64,000 nucleotides of DNA from Spirodela intermedia. Taxonomy: Eukaryota; Streptophyta; Magnoliopsida; Alismatales; Araceae. The notes under the pieces are model-generated. The model ran no database searches. It was not told where the DNA came from and saw only the letters and a program-made list of their open reading frames with translations. A program made the position numbers and the translations under genes. Within the stretch, counting starts at the first letter, position 1, and each line of letters opens with the position of its first letter. Below are positions 50,214 to 63,940 of this stretch, one piece after another. The stretch is taken from assembly GCA_902729315.2 (NCBI GenBank), contig LR746274.1:5297037-5361036 (forward strand). Reading direction: 5' to 3'.

Positions 50214-53200
50214 AAAAGAAATCAAATAAAGATGAAAACCCAATTCATAAACACCTCCTAGCGCTCTACCCATCTAGCACTTGAAAATAACATATTGGAA
50301 AATGAATCCGAAATCAGACTAAAAATTGGTAAAAACTTAGACTTAGAGCCTTAATAGTTCCATCTACCTATCACCCAAATGGTAGATTAAGAAAAAATGA
50401 AAATAAAATGCAATCAAATTAGAAATTGAATTCTTAAGTGCCCAACATCACTCCACATGTCTCTACCTATAACCCTTCCATATTGATCACATCTTTTGCT
50501 CTCTATCATCTTGAAACCTCCTTCTGCATTCCTCAGATCTTTGTTCTAATCTTTGTGCAAAATATCTCAATGAACACACCTAATCAGAAACTCTCCCAAT
50601 GTTTTTCATCACTCAAAATGAGAGCATAGAAGATGATGTGTACATGGATGACATGGCATAATGCGTTATTGTGGCATAAAAGTCTGATTTGGCCTCTAAA
50701 CCCTTGAAAAATCTTCTTGTTAATATGACCATGAATCTTGCTATATATTTTTCATTATTTCAATAAGTTTTAATTTACTGAAAAAATAGTTGAAAAATGT
50801 TTTCATAAATTCCTTAAAAAAATCTAAGATAAATAAAATTTCTAATTTTAACTTCATGATTAATTTCCTATGATTTGTAAAATAATTTTCAAGGTTATAA
50901 ACCTGAAGTAATCATGTCAGCACATGAATTAAACATCAAAAATACATTCATCTCACATATATTATAAAAATAACAAAATTAAACATAAATCCATCACATG
51001 ATTCTCAAACTAGTACACAAATATTTTAACATTAATAATTATTATTTTACATTGATGTTATAAATCATTTACCTTAGTTATTATACAAAAATAAAGCATT
51101 ATTAGTAACATCCCTTTGTAGGTTAATTAAAAGATAAGTATTCTTCATTATCCAGCTCACTCTTATACTCGATTTGTCATTTCTCATACCAATTTAGTAA
51201 ACCCACTTCTTTCAAACAAGTGAATAGAAAAACTTACAAGCCTAATGGGTAAGAGAATTTCATATACGAATCACCATTTTATGCTTACATGGTGTACATT
51301 TAATTAGGTGAGTCCAATTATGAGTTCTCTCTTTGAAAAATAAAAAACAGCAATAAAGATAAATAATCATTCATAAAATCACTTGAGACATTTTTAGGGT
51401 TATAAAATATTTTTATAATATTTGTCTAAATTTACAACATAACTTTGGTAATGTAAAATCACCTATTTTAGTTTGGCATCCAATTTTTCATCATCAAGAC
51501 TATAACTGGCCTTAAGCCTATAGTTCTCCTTTTTAGTGAAGTCTCTTGAATTTATGATGCAACATATTCTGATATTTATTAAAGATGAGAAATATTTCAA
51601 CACTGACAAGGTTGGATATTAGTACATTGCCACTACAAGTCATTGTTGTCTGGTGAAAATAAACTTTTGTTGTTAAGTACTAACTAATTGAGAAGTTGTT
51701 CATTGCAAAGCCATGCAAGATACAAAAAAGAGTTAACTTAAAGATGTTTCACACACTCTTGAAGGGTTGATCTTATTCATCATTGAGCACCTCCATGTTG
51801 CATGTGGCTTCCTTTCTTTCAGCTTCATATTTAGATACATTCTTATACAAATTTGTCCATGAAAAACTTCTTGTTGAAAAATATTTGAGATTTTCTATTT
51901 CAAAGTCATCACAAGTGTACGAACTAAAGGTGATGATATCTAGTCTTAAGTTTAACCCATGAGCTTGGCTAGTGATAGTTGATTGAGTAGTGATAATATT
52001 TAGTTTTTGAAAGAGTCACAAAACCTATCATGCTTTTTCTCCCAATATGCATACTATTCTATATTGATTTAGTGACTGAAAATCTATTGAATATATCAAG
52101 CAATAAAACTTAAAGGCCACTTCATGAAAAAATATTTAAATCATCAAAGATTATCAAAGATGAAAAATTAAAGGCCACTTTGATGGAGCTAATCTTCATC
52201 AAAGGTATTTTATTCATAAAAGATTTCATGAACTAATACCTCATGTGGGAGCAAACAATATTAAAGTATTGTTGTCTTCTCTATATGAGTTATGGATGGA
52301 AAAATAATGATAAGTGATCTAAAAATATCAATGACTCATAGGTGGAAATTTATGCTTTCAAAATGCAAGGAGACCATTCTTGTCAAATATACTATTTAGA
52401 CATAAAATTAAGTTTTAAGAAGTACAACTTGTTAACTATTGTGGCTGAAATTACTCTAGGTTTTTCTATTCATTATAAAATATTTATGTGTATGTATTGA
52501 CACCATCTAGCATCTAAATTTATTTCTTGCAACCTAGCATGAAAGTTGCCACATCTCTGAACTCATTTGGAGAATAACTTGTGCCCCATGTTTTTAAGAC
52601 AAATAAAGTTATGAAAGCCAACTATCAAATTTCTTCTAAACACCAAGGCCAATAAGAAAATCTGTACAATATTTTAGCTTTTGGAGCCTTAAGAGTTTTA
52701 ATGGTGACAAAGTGTGTAAACTGATAGTATGGTAATCCCTGAATGTCAGAATTATCTTTACCCATTAAACATAAGTCAAAATAAATATATACAAAGATTA
52801 AACTAGATGTAATATACATAAGGGAAAAATTTTCATCTAATATCATAAAATATTACAACATCTTTGAAGTGCTATAATATGATTTATATAAAAATATTAA
52901 AGCTATGTTTCTATAAGATTGTATCTTTCTTTAATAAGAAAAGTAGACCCATGAGTAGACTAAGAAGAGAGAGAAATTGAGCATAGTAGTGTGCTATAGG
53001 AAAAAGTATAAAAATGATAGAATCAATAGTGTTGAGTTATGGATTAACTCAAGAAGAGAAAGTATAATTTGATGACTTTTAGACATTAATTTGATTATCT
53101 TGAAATTGATGATAATTGATGTGAATTGAATAACAGATTGATGTGGGTAATGTCTTGAAGAGTTTAATTTATTAACTAATAATATGAGTTCTAATAAAAA

Positions 53201-53825
53201 AAATTCCATATGACTCTTAGATGGTGTGAATATAAAGGTAGTCAAACACATGTGTAGTAAATATGTTATTCTCTTATGAGTAAGTCTTAATATTTAAATT
53301 TTTTTGTATCGAATGATTGGAGTAATATATGCATATGAGCAATAAAGTGAAGAAAAACTCATAGAAAATCATTAAGGCATTGATTTATTATTCATTTTCC
53401 AAGATTACTAGTTTGATATATTCACATAGGGGCAAAATTACTAATAAGTGTGACCTTTGCTACTATTTTTTTTATCTAAACAAATATGTGAGAGATATAG
53501 ATGTGGAGCTATCATTGTAAATCAAATTGAAAGAGGAATCTAGAGATGTAGACCGTTACAAAAAAATCCCAGTATTAAGGGAGTTGTGAATTTTTCATTA
53601 TTCACTATTAATTTTTTTGTATTTTTTGCAATATGCAATGGCCAATTAAGGCCAATTTTAAGGAAACTATTTGACCCGATAAAGGAGAAAAAGGAGGCAA
53701 CCCTCCCTATGTATAAATAAGATATTTTATCTAGAATATGGTTAAGCAGAAAATACAAGAATTTTGAGTGATATCTGATGTTCGAAACACCATTCCTCTT
53801 CTATGTTAACCTACTTTCAACTCTC
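50214..53825. other. AT-rich region without recognisable genes
   Basis: Short frames only, none similar to a known family. It is probably old repeat debris between the repeat pair and the right-hand copia element. Confidence 0.5.
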
Positions 53826-55785
53826 CAAGGTGCAAGGGTAAGATAGATTGATTCAAGGGAGCTTTTGACACCACTCCAATCTTCTTCAACACCTTCAACC
53901 ATTCTTGGTGAATGAAAAATGACTCTTGAAGGATGTGGTAAAATTTTTCCTTATTCCTCTTTTGTTTTTGGTTTATTTTGTTGTTGAGGCATATGATTTG
54001 TGCATGCAATGAAAAAGCCTAGGAACCTAGGAACTTAGGAACATAGGAATTCTAAAATTAAAGTTATATGTTAAGTGGTGAGAGGCTTGTGGAGTGATAA
54101 CACCATATTTTTTTTGTATAATTTAGATCATATGTATATACTTTGAATATATTTGATAACCATAATTCCTTGAATTTAATATATGACATCATTATTATGA
54201 TTTGATCAATTTTCATATAAGATGCAGTGAATTTTTTTTGAGAATTTTCTGAGATTTATGTAGATGCTATTAAGAATTTTTAAGGATGAGAAAGGAAGGT
54301 TTTATTCATTATGAACGTATATCTAGTTTTTATTAATGAGGGAGATGTTTTATATTTCGTGAGATGTCACTTTATCTCATGTGAGATTAAGTGATGAAAA
54401 TTCTTGTATCTCACATGAGTTTCACTTGTATATGTTCTTATTTAATGTGCATCAAATGTACAAATGAAGAATAAAGGAGGTGGCGTGACCAATTAAATCA
54501 GCCACTTAGATAAAGGATGGCTGGCCATTTTTAAAGTTACATGAATGCCTTTCAACCATCCATGCAGCTAAGAGAAAGAGAACTGATGAAGGAGAAAAGG
54601 AAACCAATGAAGGAAAAAAAGGAAATTGTCCCCTCAACTGCCTATATTTACTCTACTTTTGTCTAGAGGCATCTCAATTTTCCACGAAGGAGAGTCCAGA
54701 AAGAGTGTCTCATGAAGATTATTCCTTGGTTTCATGTTTGTCTTAGATCATTTCTAAGGAATTTTTCAAGTTTCATAGAGAGAGATGTTCTTTCCTATTC
54801 TCCTCGCTCTAGAAACATATCTTTGGAGTCCACCTTTCTCTTTTTTCACCCTAGGAAGTACAATGGATTTATCTTCTCTTCTATTCTCTGACGACATACC
54901 ATTGGAGAGTTATCTTCCTTGGGATCTGATGTATTTTGGTGAGCACCATTGTGTGACATAAAGCCTACTCAAGCTGAGGTGGGTTATGACCACCATAGTA
55001 ATAAGAGAACGATCCTCTCAAGGATCAATCATTCTTACTTCACTCATGGATGCACATATGGTGTCTCCATAAGTGAATTAAGGTTTATCTTACCCTCTTT
55101 ATCTTTTTTTTTTCATTTTATTTATCTTGAGGATCATAATTCATTAATTAAATCTCAATACACATTGATAAAGACATAAGTATAGAATTCAAAATCTTAA
55201 TCAAGGATTGTTTATTGGAAAATTAATCTCTTGGTTTCTTTTCCATTGTAGATTCTCCCCATAGTTTTAGTGTGAAAATAGCTTCATCATGATTTATAAG
55301 TGTGTCTAAGTGTTACTTTTCAATCCTCTCATCTAATTATTCTCTCTACTCAATTATAGCTTTTTAATAATTAATTCAAATTTATAATTGTCCCTATGAT
55401 TGACTCAAAAATTTATTCATATATTATTTGATATTCATACATAAATTTCTGATTAATAAATTTAAATTTGATCTATTTAATCTTTATACAATAAGAGTTA
55501 AAAGAGATCATAGAGCTTGATTGTAAAATATGTTCTTCATTCCCATAAAATCAAGGGTAGATTCTAATAGTGAATAGTGAAAATAAGGTTGTTCTTCGGA
55601 AGTGAATATAGGCCAAAAGAGTTTAGTTGAACCACAATCAAAATATGGTGTATTTTCTATTCTTGAATCATATATATCTATATATATATATGAAAAAAAG
55701 AGAACTAACTTTATTTAATTAAAAAAATAGAGTCAAATCAATTTGCCCTTCCCTCTTGATTCATTAAGTCATATAGAGGCCATCA
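53826..55785 (+). repeat. Left LTR of the plus-strand copia element, with about 1.4 kb extra sequence
   Basis: The outer part (53826-54096: AAGATAGATTGATTCAAGGG, TTCTTGGTGAATGAAAAATG, CCTAGGAACCTA) and the inner part (55515-55785: AAAATCAAGGGT, AAGTGAATATAGG, CATATAGAGGCCATCA) both match the right LTR. Between them lie about 1.4 kb absent from the right LTR. Confidence 0.75.
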
Positions 55786-55787
55786 AT

Positions 55788-55800
55788 TGGTATTAGAGCT
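55788..55800 (+). other. Retrotransposon primer binding site
   Basis: TGGTATTAGAGCT, two nt after the LTR end. It matches the plant copia primer site TGGTATCAGAGC, complementary to initiator-Met tRNA, with one C-to-T change. Confidence 0.85.
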
Positions 55801-55949
55801 TAACCTACTTTAGATTGTTCAAAATCTTGAAGAGTAAATCAAATCACTACAAATAAAATTTAGCTCATAAGGGACAATCCACAGTTAAGCCCCCACCTTT
55901 GATTGCATCAAACTATTGATATTGGAAAAGTATAATAATAATATTTATT

Positions 55950-56440
55950 AGGTCGATAGATTTGGGTTCATGGAGTGTTATTAAAAAGGGTCCATCTAAA
56001 GATGATGATGGAAGAAATTTGAGACTTTTGAATGACAAGATTATGAATATATTACATTATACCATTTATGCAAATGAGTTTCAAAGGATTTCAAATTGTG
56101 AAATAGTAGAAAAGATTACGGACAAAATTAGAGTTATCTATGAAGGAACAATTCAAGGACACAAAAATTGATAAACTCACTCATGGATTATAAATTTTTA
56201 AGATGATGGAGAAGGATTCTATTAAATATTTATTCAATAGATTTACTAAGATAGCAAACACACTAATATAACTAGATATAAAATCTACAACCTTTGAATT
56301 AAAGAAAAGAATTCTTAGGTCTCTAACAGTAAAGTGTAAATCTAAGAAACTTTTTGTAGAGTTTAGAGATTTAAGAAATATTATCCTAGATGAATTAATG
56401 GTCATTATCAACTTATGAATTAGGCCTATCAAATGAAGAG
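55950..56440 (+). pseudogene. Copia gag remnant
   Basis: The frame 55962-56171 (LLNDKIMNILHYTIYANEF, YEGTIQGHKN) matches the N-terminal gag part of copia elements. After a stop and shift it continues with FKMMEKDSIKYLFNRFTKI and ILRSLTVKCKSK, the usual next gag segments. It is broken and inactive. Confidence 0.8.
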
Positions 56441-57734
56441 GAAGAAGAACATGTTAAAAAAATATTACTCTTAAAGCATTTTTTTTTGACTGAATCTTGT
56501 TTAGATGAAGGAAATCCTATGGTCCTTATCTCTAAATAATTCAAAAATATATGAAATATGAGAAGAAAATGAAATATAAGATTCAGAACATTCTCTTTCT
56601 AGTTCAAATAAATCTAATGAAGTTTTTTATAAATAAAATATACCTAGTCACATGAAAACTAACCGTAGGCTTTATATCTTATAGAAAACAAAGATGAGGT
56701 ACAATCATCAATTGAATTTGAACTATATAAGGATGAGATTCTATTTGCATTTGATGAATTAATTTTGAGGAATCTGAAAAATAAACTAAAATATCAAAAA
56801 TAAAAATGAGGAATTAAAGAAATAATGCAAAGATACAAAAAACAAACATTCTTTACTAGAAGTGAAACTTTATTATTCAAAATTCAGTCTATTTGAAGTT
56901 ATGTGGAAGTGAGAAAAATATGAATTTATTGTTGGGGAGTCAACAACCTTTATTAGGAAGAAAAGGAGTAAGAGATGCTCCTAGAAATGAGAGAACTATC
57001 ATTCAAGAAAATGCTGTAAGAATGTATATAAGTAAACTCTTAAATGTACCTTTATCAGGAATAATGTACATACATGAGAGAAAAACATTCAAGTAGAATG
57101 TATAGACATATTCATATGAGTAGGTATGCCATTTTTACAAAAGAAAATCAAATTGAACATTCAGATATGCTTTGGTTCCTAAATCTAAAATAGTTACATA
57201 TAAACCAAAAGAAAAATCGTTTTCTAAAATTAAGACTTGATTATTTCAGGAAACTCTCCGATGGATGATAAAGTCAAATTATTATGTTATAACTCTCGAA
57301 AAATCTATATGACTGTTTCAAAAAAAGTTAAAACTATCATAAATTTAGGTTAACCTAATGAGAATCCTTTTATGGGCAGAAATCAGGACTGTATAATTAA
57401 AACCAAAAGTTTTAGAAATTTTACCATATTGTTCACATGTTGATATTTTCTCTCTCAATCTAACATTTCAATACAAGGTTTTAAACCTTGTGCATTATTA
57501 GAATTATATTTTTCTGACCCTGGAAGTAGTAAATAATCAATTAAAGCCATGGAAAATCCCTTACATAAAGTATTAACAAAGGCCAATGAGAGATTAGAAG
57601 AGGAGAGAGAGAAATTAAAGATGAGGAAAGTAATGGTAATGAAATACTAAAGAGGACTAAAAGAAATTGATCAAACCAACTTACCAACAACTAAGAAGGA
57701 ACAAAGACATCTCATGAAGTTTTTGGAAGCTCAG

Positions 57735-58860
57735 TCAAAGTGTTAACCACCGTGGTTAAGATGGGGTAAAATTCCTATTTGAGGAAACTCGGCAGCACTG
57801 CCTTAGTGCTAAAAAGCCACCGAAATTAATTTTTTCACCAAATTTTGACTTCAATTTTTCAACCAATTGAGGCTTATATATATTCCCAAACATGTTATGA
57901 ATGGGGAGAAGAAGGAGAGACATTAATCGCCCTTAGTCTTTACATTATCAACCAAGAGTTCTGTTCTGCATAAATTTCATTTCTCTTTCAATTTGCAGTA
58001 GGTTTTAGTTAGAAAATTTGCTCGTGATTCTTGAAGTCCTTGGGTGACAGCTAAAGATTTAAAGAAACTTAAGTTTTTATTCAAGAAATTTCTTATTACA
58101 CTCTCAAGATCTTCCAAGTGACAGATGGGAGAAGAGTGTTTTAGTGTGTTTGTTTGATGTCTCAACAAGTTTAATGCTTTTCTCTTTCATTTTTTTCTGC
58201 ATGATTAATGCCATTGTATGAGTGACAGCCATATGGTAGGATCTGATCATTTAAAGCATATAGTCTATAGTTTACCTTAAATTTTATACATGTTTTCACT
58301 TCCACATTTGTTTTTTGACATCCGGGTGATACTTCAAGAGTATTTTGTGTACTACTTTCTCATTTCATAGTCATTTTTCTTGTTTCTTATTTCTTCGGAT
58401 AGCTACTCTTTTAAAAATATTTAAACACCATGTTTTTAACATTTCATTCTATTTTCAAAAAATTCACTTAAATTACTGAGGCTATTCTCCCACTAACAAA
58501 ACAACTCTGCTAGTTGACGTTTTTACTTTCTTTTGATAAATCTCTTATTTGGAAATGGTTAGTGATCTGATTCTTGATTCCTATGGATTGTGAGATATCA
58601 GAATATAGTATGCATGCTGAAGGTCTTGAATCAAACAAAGTTTCCAACAGTTTGGATCATTGAATAGGTGTCACTCAACCTGCAAATAAAGAGTTAGAGT
58701 TTATTGCCAAGAGTTCATTGATGATCTAATTGTCTCTATCCTTGTAGATTGACCTGAAGACCACTAAGATTAAATATTAATTAGTAACGAATTAAGCACA
58801 TTAATATCTTAATTTGACACCTTACCTTAGAACGATTAGGGAAAATTAGTTGACCACAAA
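57735..58860. other. Segment of unknown origin inside the copia element
   Basis: It lies between the gag-linker remnant and the protease-like motif and does not read as gag or pol. It starts near a short palindrome, TTAACCAC-C-GTGGTTAA (57743-57759), and holds a TATATATAT promoter-like word (about 57875). It could be a solo LTR or another insertion. Borders are not defined. Confidence 0.4.
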
Positions 58861-59760
58861 AAGGAGTACTTGGAGAGCAGTTTTTCAAGACATGAATGGA
58901 GAGCGGTTATCCTTATTCAAAAGTATGGATGGAGGAAAACCCAGCTTTTGACTAAATATTAAAAGAAAAATCATAAGATTTGGTGATATTGATACTTTAG
59001 ATAGAAGTTTAATTAAGAATATTCTTCTTGTTCAAGGTTTAAATCATAACTTAATTAGTGTGTCAAATATGTGATAATTACATGGGAGTTCACCTCAAAG
59101 TAAATAGATGTTTGATACTTGATGGATATAAAAATGACTTGTTATTTACTGGTTTTTTACAAGGTGATGTGTATACTATACATTGGAGTGAATTAGTAAA
59201 TACAAAAGCATGCTTGATTGCTAAAAACGTTTTAGAGGAATTAAATATTTGGCATAGAAAATTAGGTCATATTAGGGTAATTAAGAAGTTGATTTCCCTA
59301 TGACTAGTGGAAGGATTTTCAAATTTAGAAGATAACCCACTTTTAATGTGTGACGAATGCATTGAAGAATTTTTTTTTAAAAGAATCCTTCAAACCAAAG
59401 GTGCATATTAATTCTACTTAACCATTTGAACACTTACATATGGGTTTATTTGGACCAACTAAACCACTAGTATTAATGGCAAAGTTTATTATCTAGTTAG
59501 CATAGATGATTATTCTTGATATGTATGGGCACAATTTCTAACCATCAAGGATGAAACATTTTCTAATTTCATGAAACTTAGTCTAAAAGTTGAAAATAAG
59601 GTTGAACTCACCAGTAAGAGTATATGAATTGACCATGGAGTTGAATTTGAGAACTCTAAATTTACTAAAATGTGTGATGAAAGAGGAATCGCACAACGTT
59701 TTTTGGCTTTGACCCCCACAGCAAATTGAGTTGTGGGAAGATAAAATAGGTCACTATTAG
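58860..59760 (+). pseudogene. Copia protease-integrase remnant
   Basis: YLESSFSRH near 58870 is a worn copy of the copia protease motif (normally with DSG). GDIDTLDRSLIKNILLVQGL follows, then LNIWHRKLGHI in the frame 59058-59303, the integrase zinc-finger start. VSIDDYS-YVWAQFLTIKDE and IDHGVEFENSKFTKMCDERG (about 59500-59690) are the integrase core with its DDE-type region. Many stops occur. Confidence 0.82.
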
Positions 59761-60219
59761 ACATTTCGAGAACATAGCTGAAAAGAAATTGTCAAAAAAA
59801 ATCAGGTTGAAGCAGTTAATATAGTCTACATTATGAATAGGATATTGATTAGACCTAAACTAAAAAAACATCTTATGAATTGGTGAAAAGAAGAAAACAA
59901 GATGTGTCATATGTCAAACCTTTAGGGCATAAATTTTTTCATAAGATATTCAGAAAAATTTAGAGAATATAGAAAACCTTGCATATAGAAGAATCATTCA
60001 TGTGAAGTTTATAGAAAAATCGTAACCTATTTCATGTCAAGAAGAGGAAGAAATTATTGAAAAATTACCAAATGACCAAGATAAGGAACTTGAGGATGAT
60101 GGTGAGAAGATATCAATGATACAAAAATAGACCATCAAGATGAAGTTTTTCCAAAACCTCTTAGAGTAATACAGACTTATCTGGTAGAAAACATCATAAG
60201 AACTCACAAAGACAAAATA

Positions 60220-60530
60220 AAAACATACTCATTTTTTATAATGCAAAGTCACTTTGCTGCATTTACTTCAGAAATACAATCTAAAAATATTGACGAAGCA
60301 TTGACTAATGAAAATTGGGTTAATGCAATCCATGAGAAATTTAAACAAGTTATATAAGTTAAAGTGTGAGAATTGGTGCGTAAGCCTAATAATTGGAAGA
60401 TAATTGACAGAAAATATATATATTAGAATAAATTAAATGAAGAAGTCACAATAATAAGAAACAAAACTAGACTAGTTGCACAAAGATATATAGAAGAAGA
60501 AGGAATTATGATGTGGGACCAATTTAGGAA
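60220..60530 (+). pseudogene. Copia reverse transcriptase, N-terminal remnant
   Basis: AAFTSEIQSKNIDEALTNEN, WVNAIHEKFKQV, RKPNNWKIID and RNKTRLVAQRYIEEEGI are the conserved start of copia RT. The catalytic YVDD part and RNase H do not follow, so pol ends here. Confidence 0.8.
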
Positions 60531-60884
60531 ATCAGATTATCCCTTTGAATTGAGGTACATCAATTTAGGGTTTGTAAAGACTTTCAAAGTGAGATCTTAA
60601 GTCTCTACACTCATAATGAAAGAAAGTTAGGATCATTTTAATTATCTTAATTAGGACTATTCTTTTATAAATTAGAGAAGACTTTTTCTAGTGGAATGAA
60701 TCATCAAACGTTGAAATTTAGTGGCTATCATATGGGTACTCACTTCTAAATCAAGGGAGCTATAAATTTGATCAATCACCACAATAATTTAGAAGTAAAA
60801 GTATCTTGTTAGAAGACTTAAAAACTTTTGCTGATTCTTGGAGCAGTAGGTTTGATCCTCCTTAGGAGTCTCATGCTTTTGAGA

Positions 60885-61610
60885 AGAAAATGAATAGAAT
60901 GGAAGAAAGGAAGAAATCCGAAGAGGAGGAAGAGGACTTTGGTGGACGATGAAGAAGAAAGGGGAAGGAGATAAGATCAAGGAAAAGATCACTAGGGGAA
61001 GAAGACGGGAGAGAACGGTAGTGAGAGGGAGGGAGAGAGAGAGAGAGGGCGAGAATGAGAGAGACAGAAAGAGAGAGAGAGAGACAGAGAGAGGAACCAG
61101 AGAGAGAGGGCGAGAACGAGAGAGAAAAAAAAAAGAAAAAAAAGAGGTGGTGGGTGGACGGCAAGGAAACAAAAGACGGCGACGAGTCGGACAGCGACGA
61201 GTGGAATGGTGGCGGTTATGCGGACGGCGAGGAGGCCGAAGGGCAGCGAAGAGGCAGAACGGTGGTGGCGATGCGGATGGCGAGGAAGCGGAAAGGCGGC
61301 GACGGGGCGGCGGCGAGGAGGTGGGAACAGGAGCGATGAGGCGGATGGTGATGAGGCCGGAACGACGGTAGTGAGGCGGAAGGGCAGGACGCAGATGGCG
61401 ACGAATGACAGCAAGGAGGATGGGATGATGGCAGCGAGGCGGAAGACAGCGACTGGGCAGCGGCGAGGAGGCAGAGAAACAGAGGGGAAAGGAAATAGGG
61501 GAGGAGATAGAGGGAACGAAGGGGAAGGAGGATTCCGACGGAGGAGGAGTAGGGGTAGAGGATTCCGGCGGAGGAGAAGAAGGGGAAGAAGGGGAAATAG
61601 ATGAGAGGTA
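60885..61610. repeat. GC- and purine-rich low-complexity block
   Basis: The left part (60890-61150) is AG-rich (GAGAGA, AAAGAAA). The right part (61150-61610) is built of loose repeats around GGCGAGGAGGCGGAAGGG. Long open frames on both strands translate as arginine/glycine- or serine/leucine-rich low complexity and resemble no protein. Confidence 0.75.
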
Positions 61611-62367
61611 AGTTTCAAATTATTTCAAGCATATGGTATCCATCTAATATTTATAGAGGAGGGAAGGAGATCCACGGAATAGGGAAGAGAGGAGAAGAAA
61701 GGGGAGCAATGATTGAGGTGGTTAGAGGCACCTCTTGAAGAGGTGGCGTCTCTCGGAGAGGGGCACGCCTCAACCCTCCCTTATGGACCCATGCGAAGAT
61801 GGCCCTCTTCCATTGGGCTTTCCTCGATCGGGTCTTCTTCCAGTGGCTCCACTTCCTCCTCTTCTTCATGGGCCCACAACATGGGATGGACCCTCTTGTT
61901 GATCCCTATGGATTCATGGAATGTCAACCCAAGTTCCACTTAGGATCCAGCAATGGAGGTAGTCTCCGGTTGACTCGTCACATACAAAGTTAGAAATTAG
62001 GGTTGACCCTAATCCTAGCTGACCTACTTGAGAGTTGAACTTCTTATTGCTGATGGAGGTCCCACTTGAAGTTGACCTTGATCTTGAATGGACTCTATTA
62101 CATCATCTTGAGAAGTAGCATGATTTGGTTCAGCCACCCCATCAGATTTACTAGAAAGAAATATATGCTCCAATAACTAGACTAGATGTCATAAAAATAT
62201 TATAAGCCTATGCTTGTAGACATAAATTATTTATTTATTTTTTAAATGGAAATAACGAGTGTCTTTTTAAATAGAATGATTAAAGAAGATGTGTATGTCC
62301 ATCAGTCCCCTAGGTTTATACATTTTGAATATCCTAATTATGTTTATAAATTAAATAAAGCATTGTA

Positions 62368-62983
62368 AGGTTCAAGAGTAAGATAGATTGATTCAAGGGA
62401 GCTTCAGAAACCTCTCCAATAACTCAAAAACTTGCTCCCTCAATCCAACATTATGTAATCTTCTTCAACACCTTCAACTATTCTTGGTGAATGAAAAATG
62501 ACTTTTAAGGGCTATGATGAACTTGTTCCTTATTGCTCTTTTGTTTCTAATTTGTTTCATGGTGTGTATACTGGTCGAGACACATATAGTGTGTCATCAA
62601 TATAGTCACATAAGCCATTGATGCACAAGAGGTGTGCTTGCAATGTGAAGACCTAGGAACCTAAGAATTCTAGGGTTAAAGTTTTAGGTTAAGAGGTCAA
62701 AGGCTCATGGAACCTGATTATAAAAAGGGATCCCGATTTCTACAAAATCAAGGGTGTATTCTAGTGATAGAATTTAGTGAAAATGAGGTAGCTCCTTGAA
62801 AGTGAATGTAGGTCAAAAAAGTTTGACTGAAACACTATAAAAATCTAGTGCATTAACTATTCTCGAGTCATGTATATATATATTAATATATGAAAAAATA
62901 AAAATAAATTTATTTAATTAAAAGGAGAGATAAACTAATTCACCTCTCTCCTCTTGATTAATTATGCTATATAGAGACCATCA
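62368..62983 (+). repeat. Right LTR of the plus-strand copia element
   Basis: It matches both ends of the left LTR and ends GAGACCATCA as the left one ends GAGGCCATCA. It contains about 50 nt near 62410-62460 not seen in the left LTR. Confidence 0.78.
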
Positions 62984-63889
62984 TATAGTACCCTAAAAGT
63001 GACCATTTGAAATGGATCCTAATTTTTGGTAGACCATTGTTTGATCACTTTAAGACCTTTAAAATATCAGAAATTCAAGAAAAAATAGCCAACATAAAAA
63101 TAAAAATATTCTAGTACTTGGACTAATGTAGAACTATTAATTTAGTAGATATTAGCCATGTACTTATTCACTTGGTCTCTTAGAGCCATGTAACAAGACA
63201 GTGTTTCTAGGAAATAGTTGCACATGTTACAGTAGTGAAATCCAATGAAGGCTAGCTCAACATTTTCTGCTTAATGTTAATTCACTAAAGACTTGGTAGA
63301 ACCTATGTACTTTGTCCTTAGAAAGTGAAGTAGGCCATGGACCGAATCAATATAAATCTGGATTTCGGTATTTGAATTGTAATTTACGATATTGTAAAAA
63401 TAGAAATGAAAAATAATAATTGACTTTAACCTTCCCCCCCCTTTGGGTCCATGTACTGTTTTATTACAGCCAACACTTTACATATGAAATGGGAAAAAAT
63501 ATTTCTATATTTAGTAAACCACTGAGTAGATGTCAAATTTCGTTTCCTAAGCAGCAAGGTACATCTAAATAAGGGAAAATGTGAAGGGTTCTTGCCTAGA
63601 TCCCTTGGTGGGAGAAAAGGTTCGGTCATTTATGAATTCGTGGATTTTCTCCCACCATCAAATAGATTCTTGGGAAGTTAAATAAATCAGTTGAAATAGC
63701 GATGAGTACTAATGTCTCAAGGAGATGCAGTAAGTTGTGGGCACCCCTTTCTCAGGGATAGAATGGTGAGAACAACAAACCTGTACCTCCAACCGAGGAT
63801 ATCCGTAAATCTAAACTGAAGAACATTTGGCATGTCCTTATAGGTAAGCGTCAAATTATGTGCTGTAGGGAAAGGGTCGGGAGGATACA

Positions 63890-63940
<51 letters not shown>

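Larger units (their letters stand above)
53826..62983 (+). mobile_element. Decayed Ty1/copia retrotransposon with LTRs, plus strand
   Basis: Sequence near 53826-54096 plus 55515-55785 matches 62368-62983, giving two LTR copies in direct orientation. Immediately after the left LTR end (CATCA, 55781-55785) comes the primer site. Then gag, protease, integrase and the start of RT follow in copia order, each broken by stops. The 3' half of pol is missing and is replaced by GC-rich low-complexity DNA before the right LTR. The exact LTR starts are uncertain. Confidence 0.8.

Noticed and set aside
60992-61618. 208-codon minus-strand frame rich in leucine, proline and serine
   Set aside because: Low-complexity translation of the GC/purine block; the frame on the other strand is equally long.
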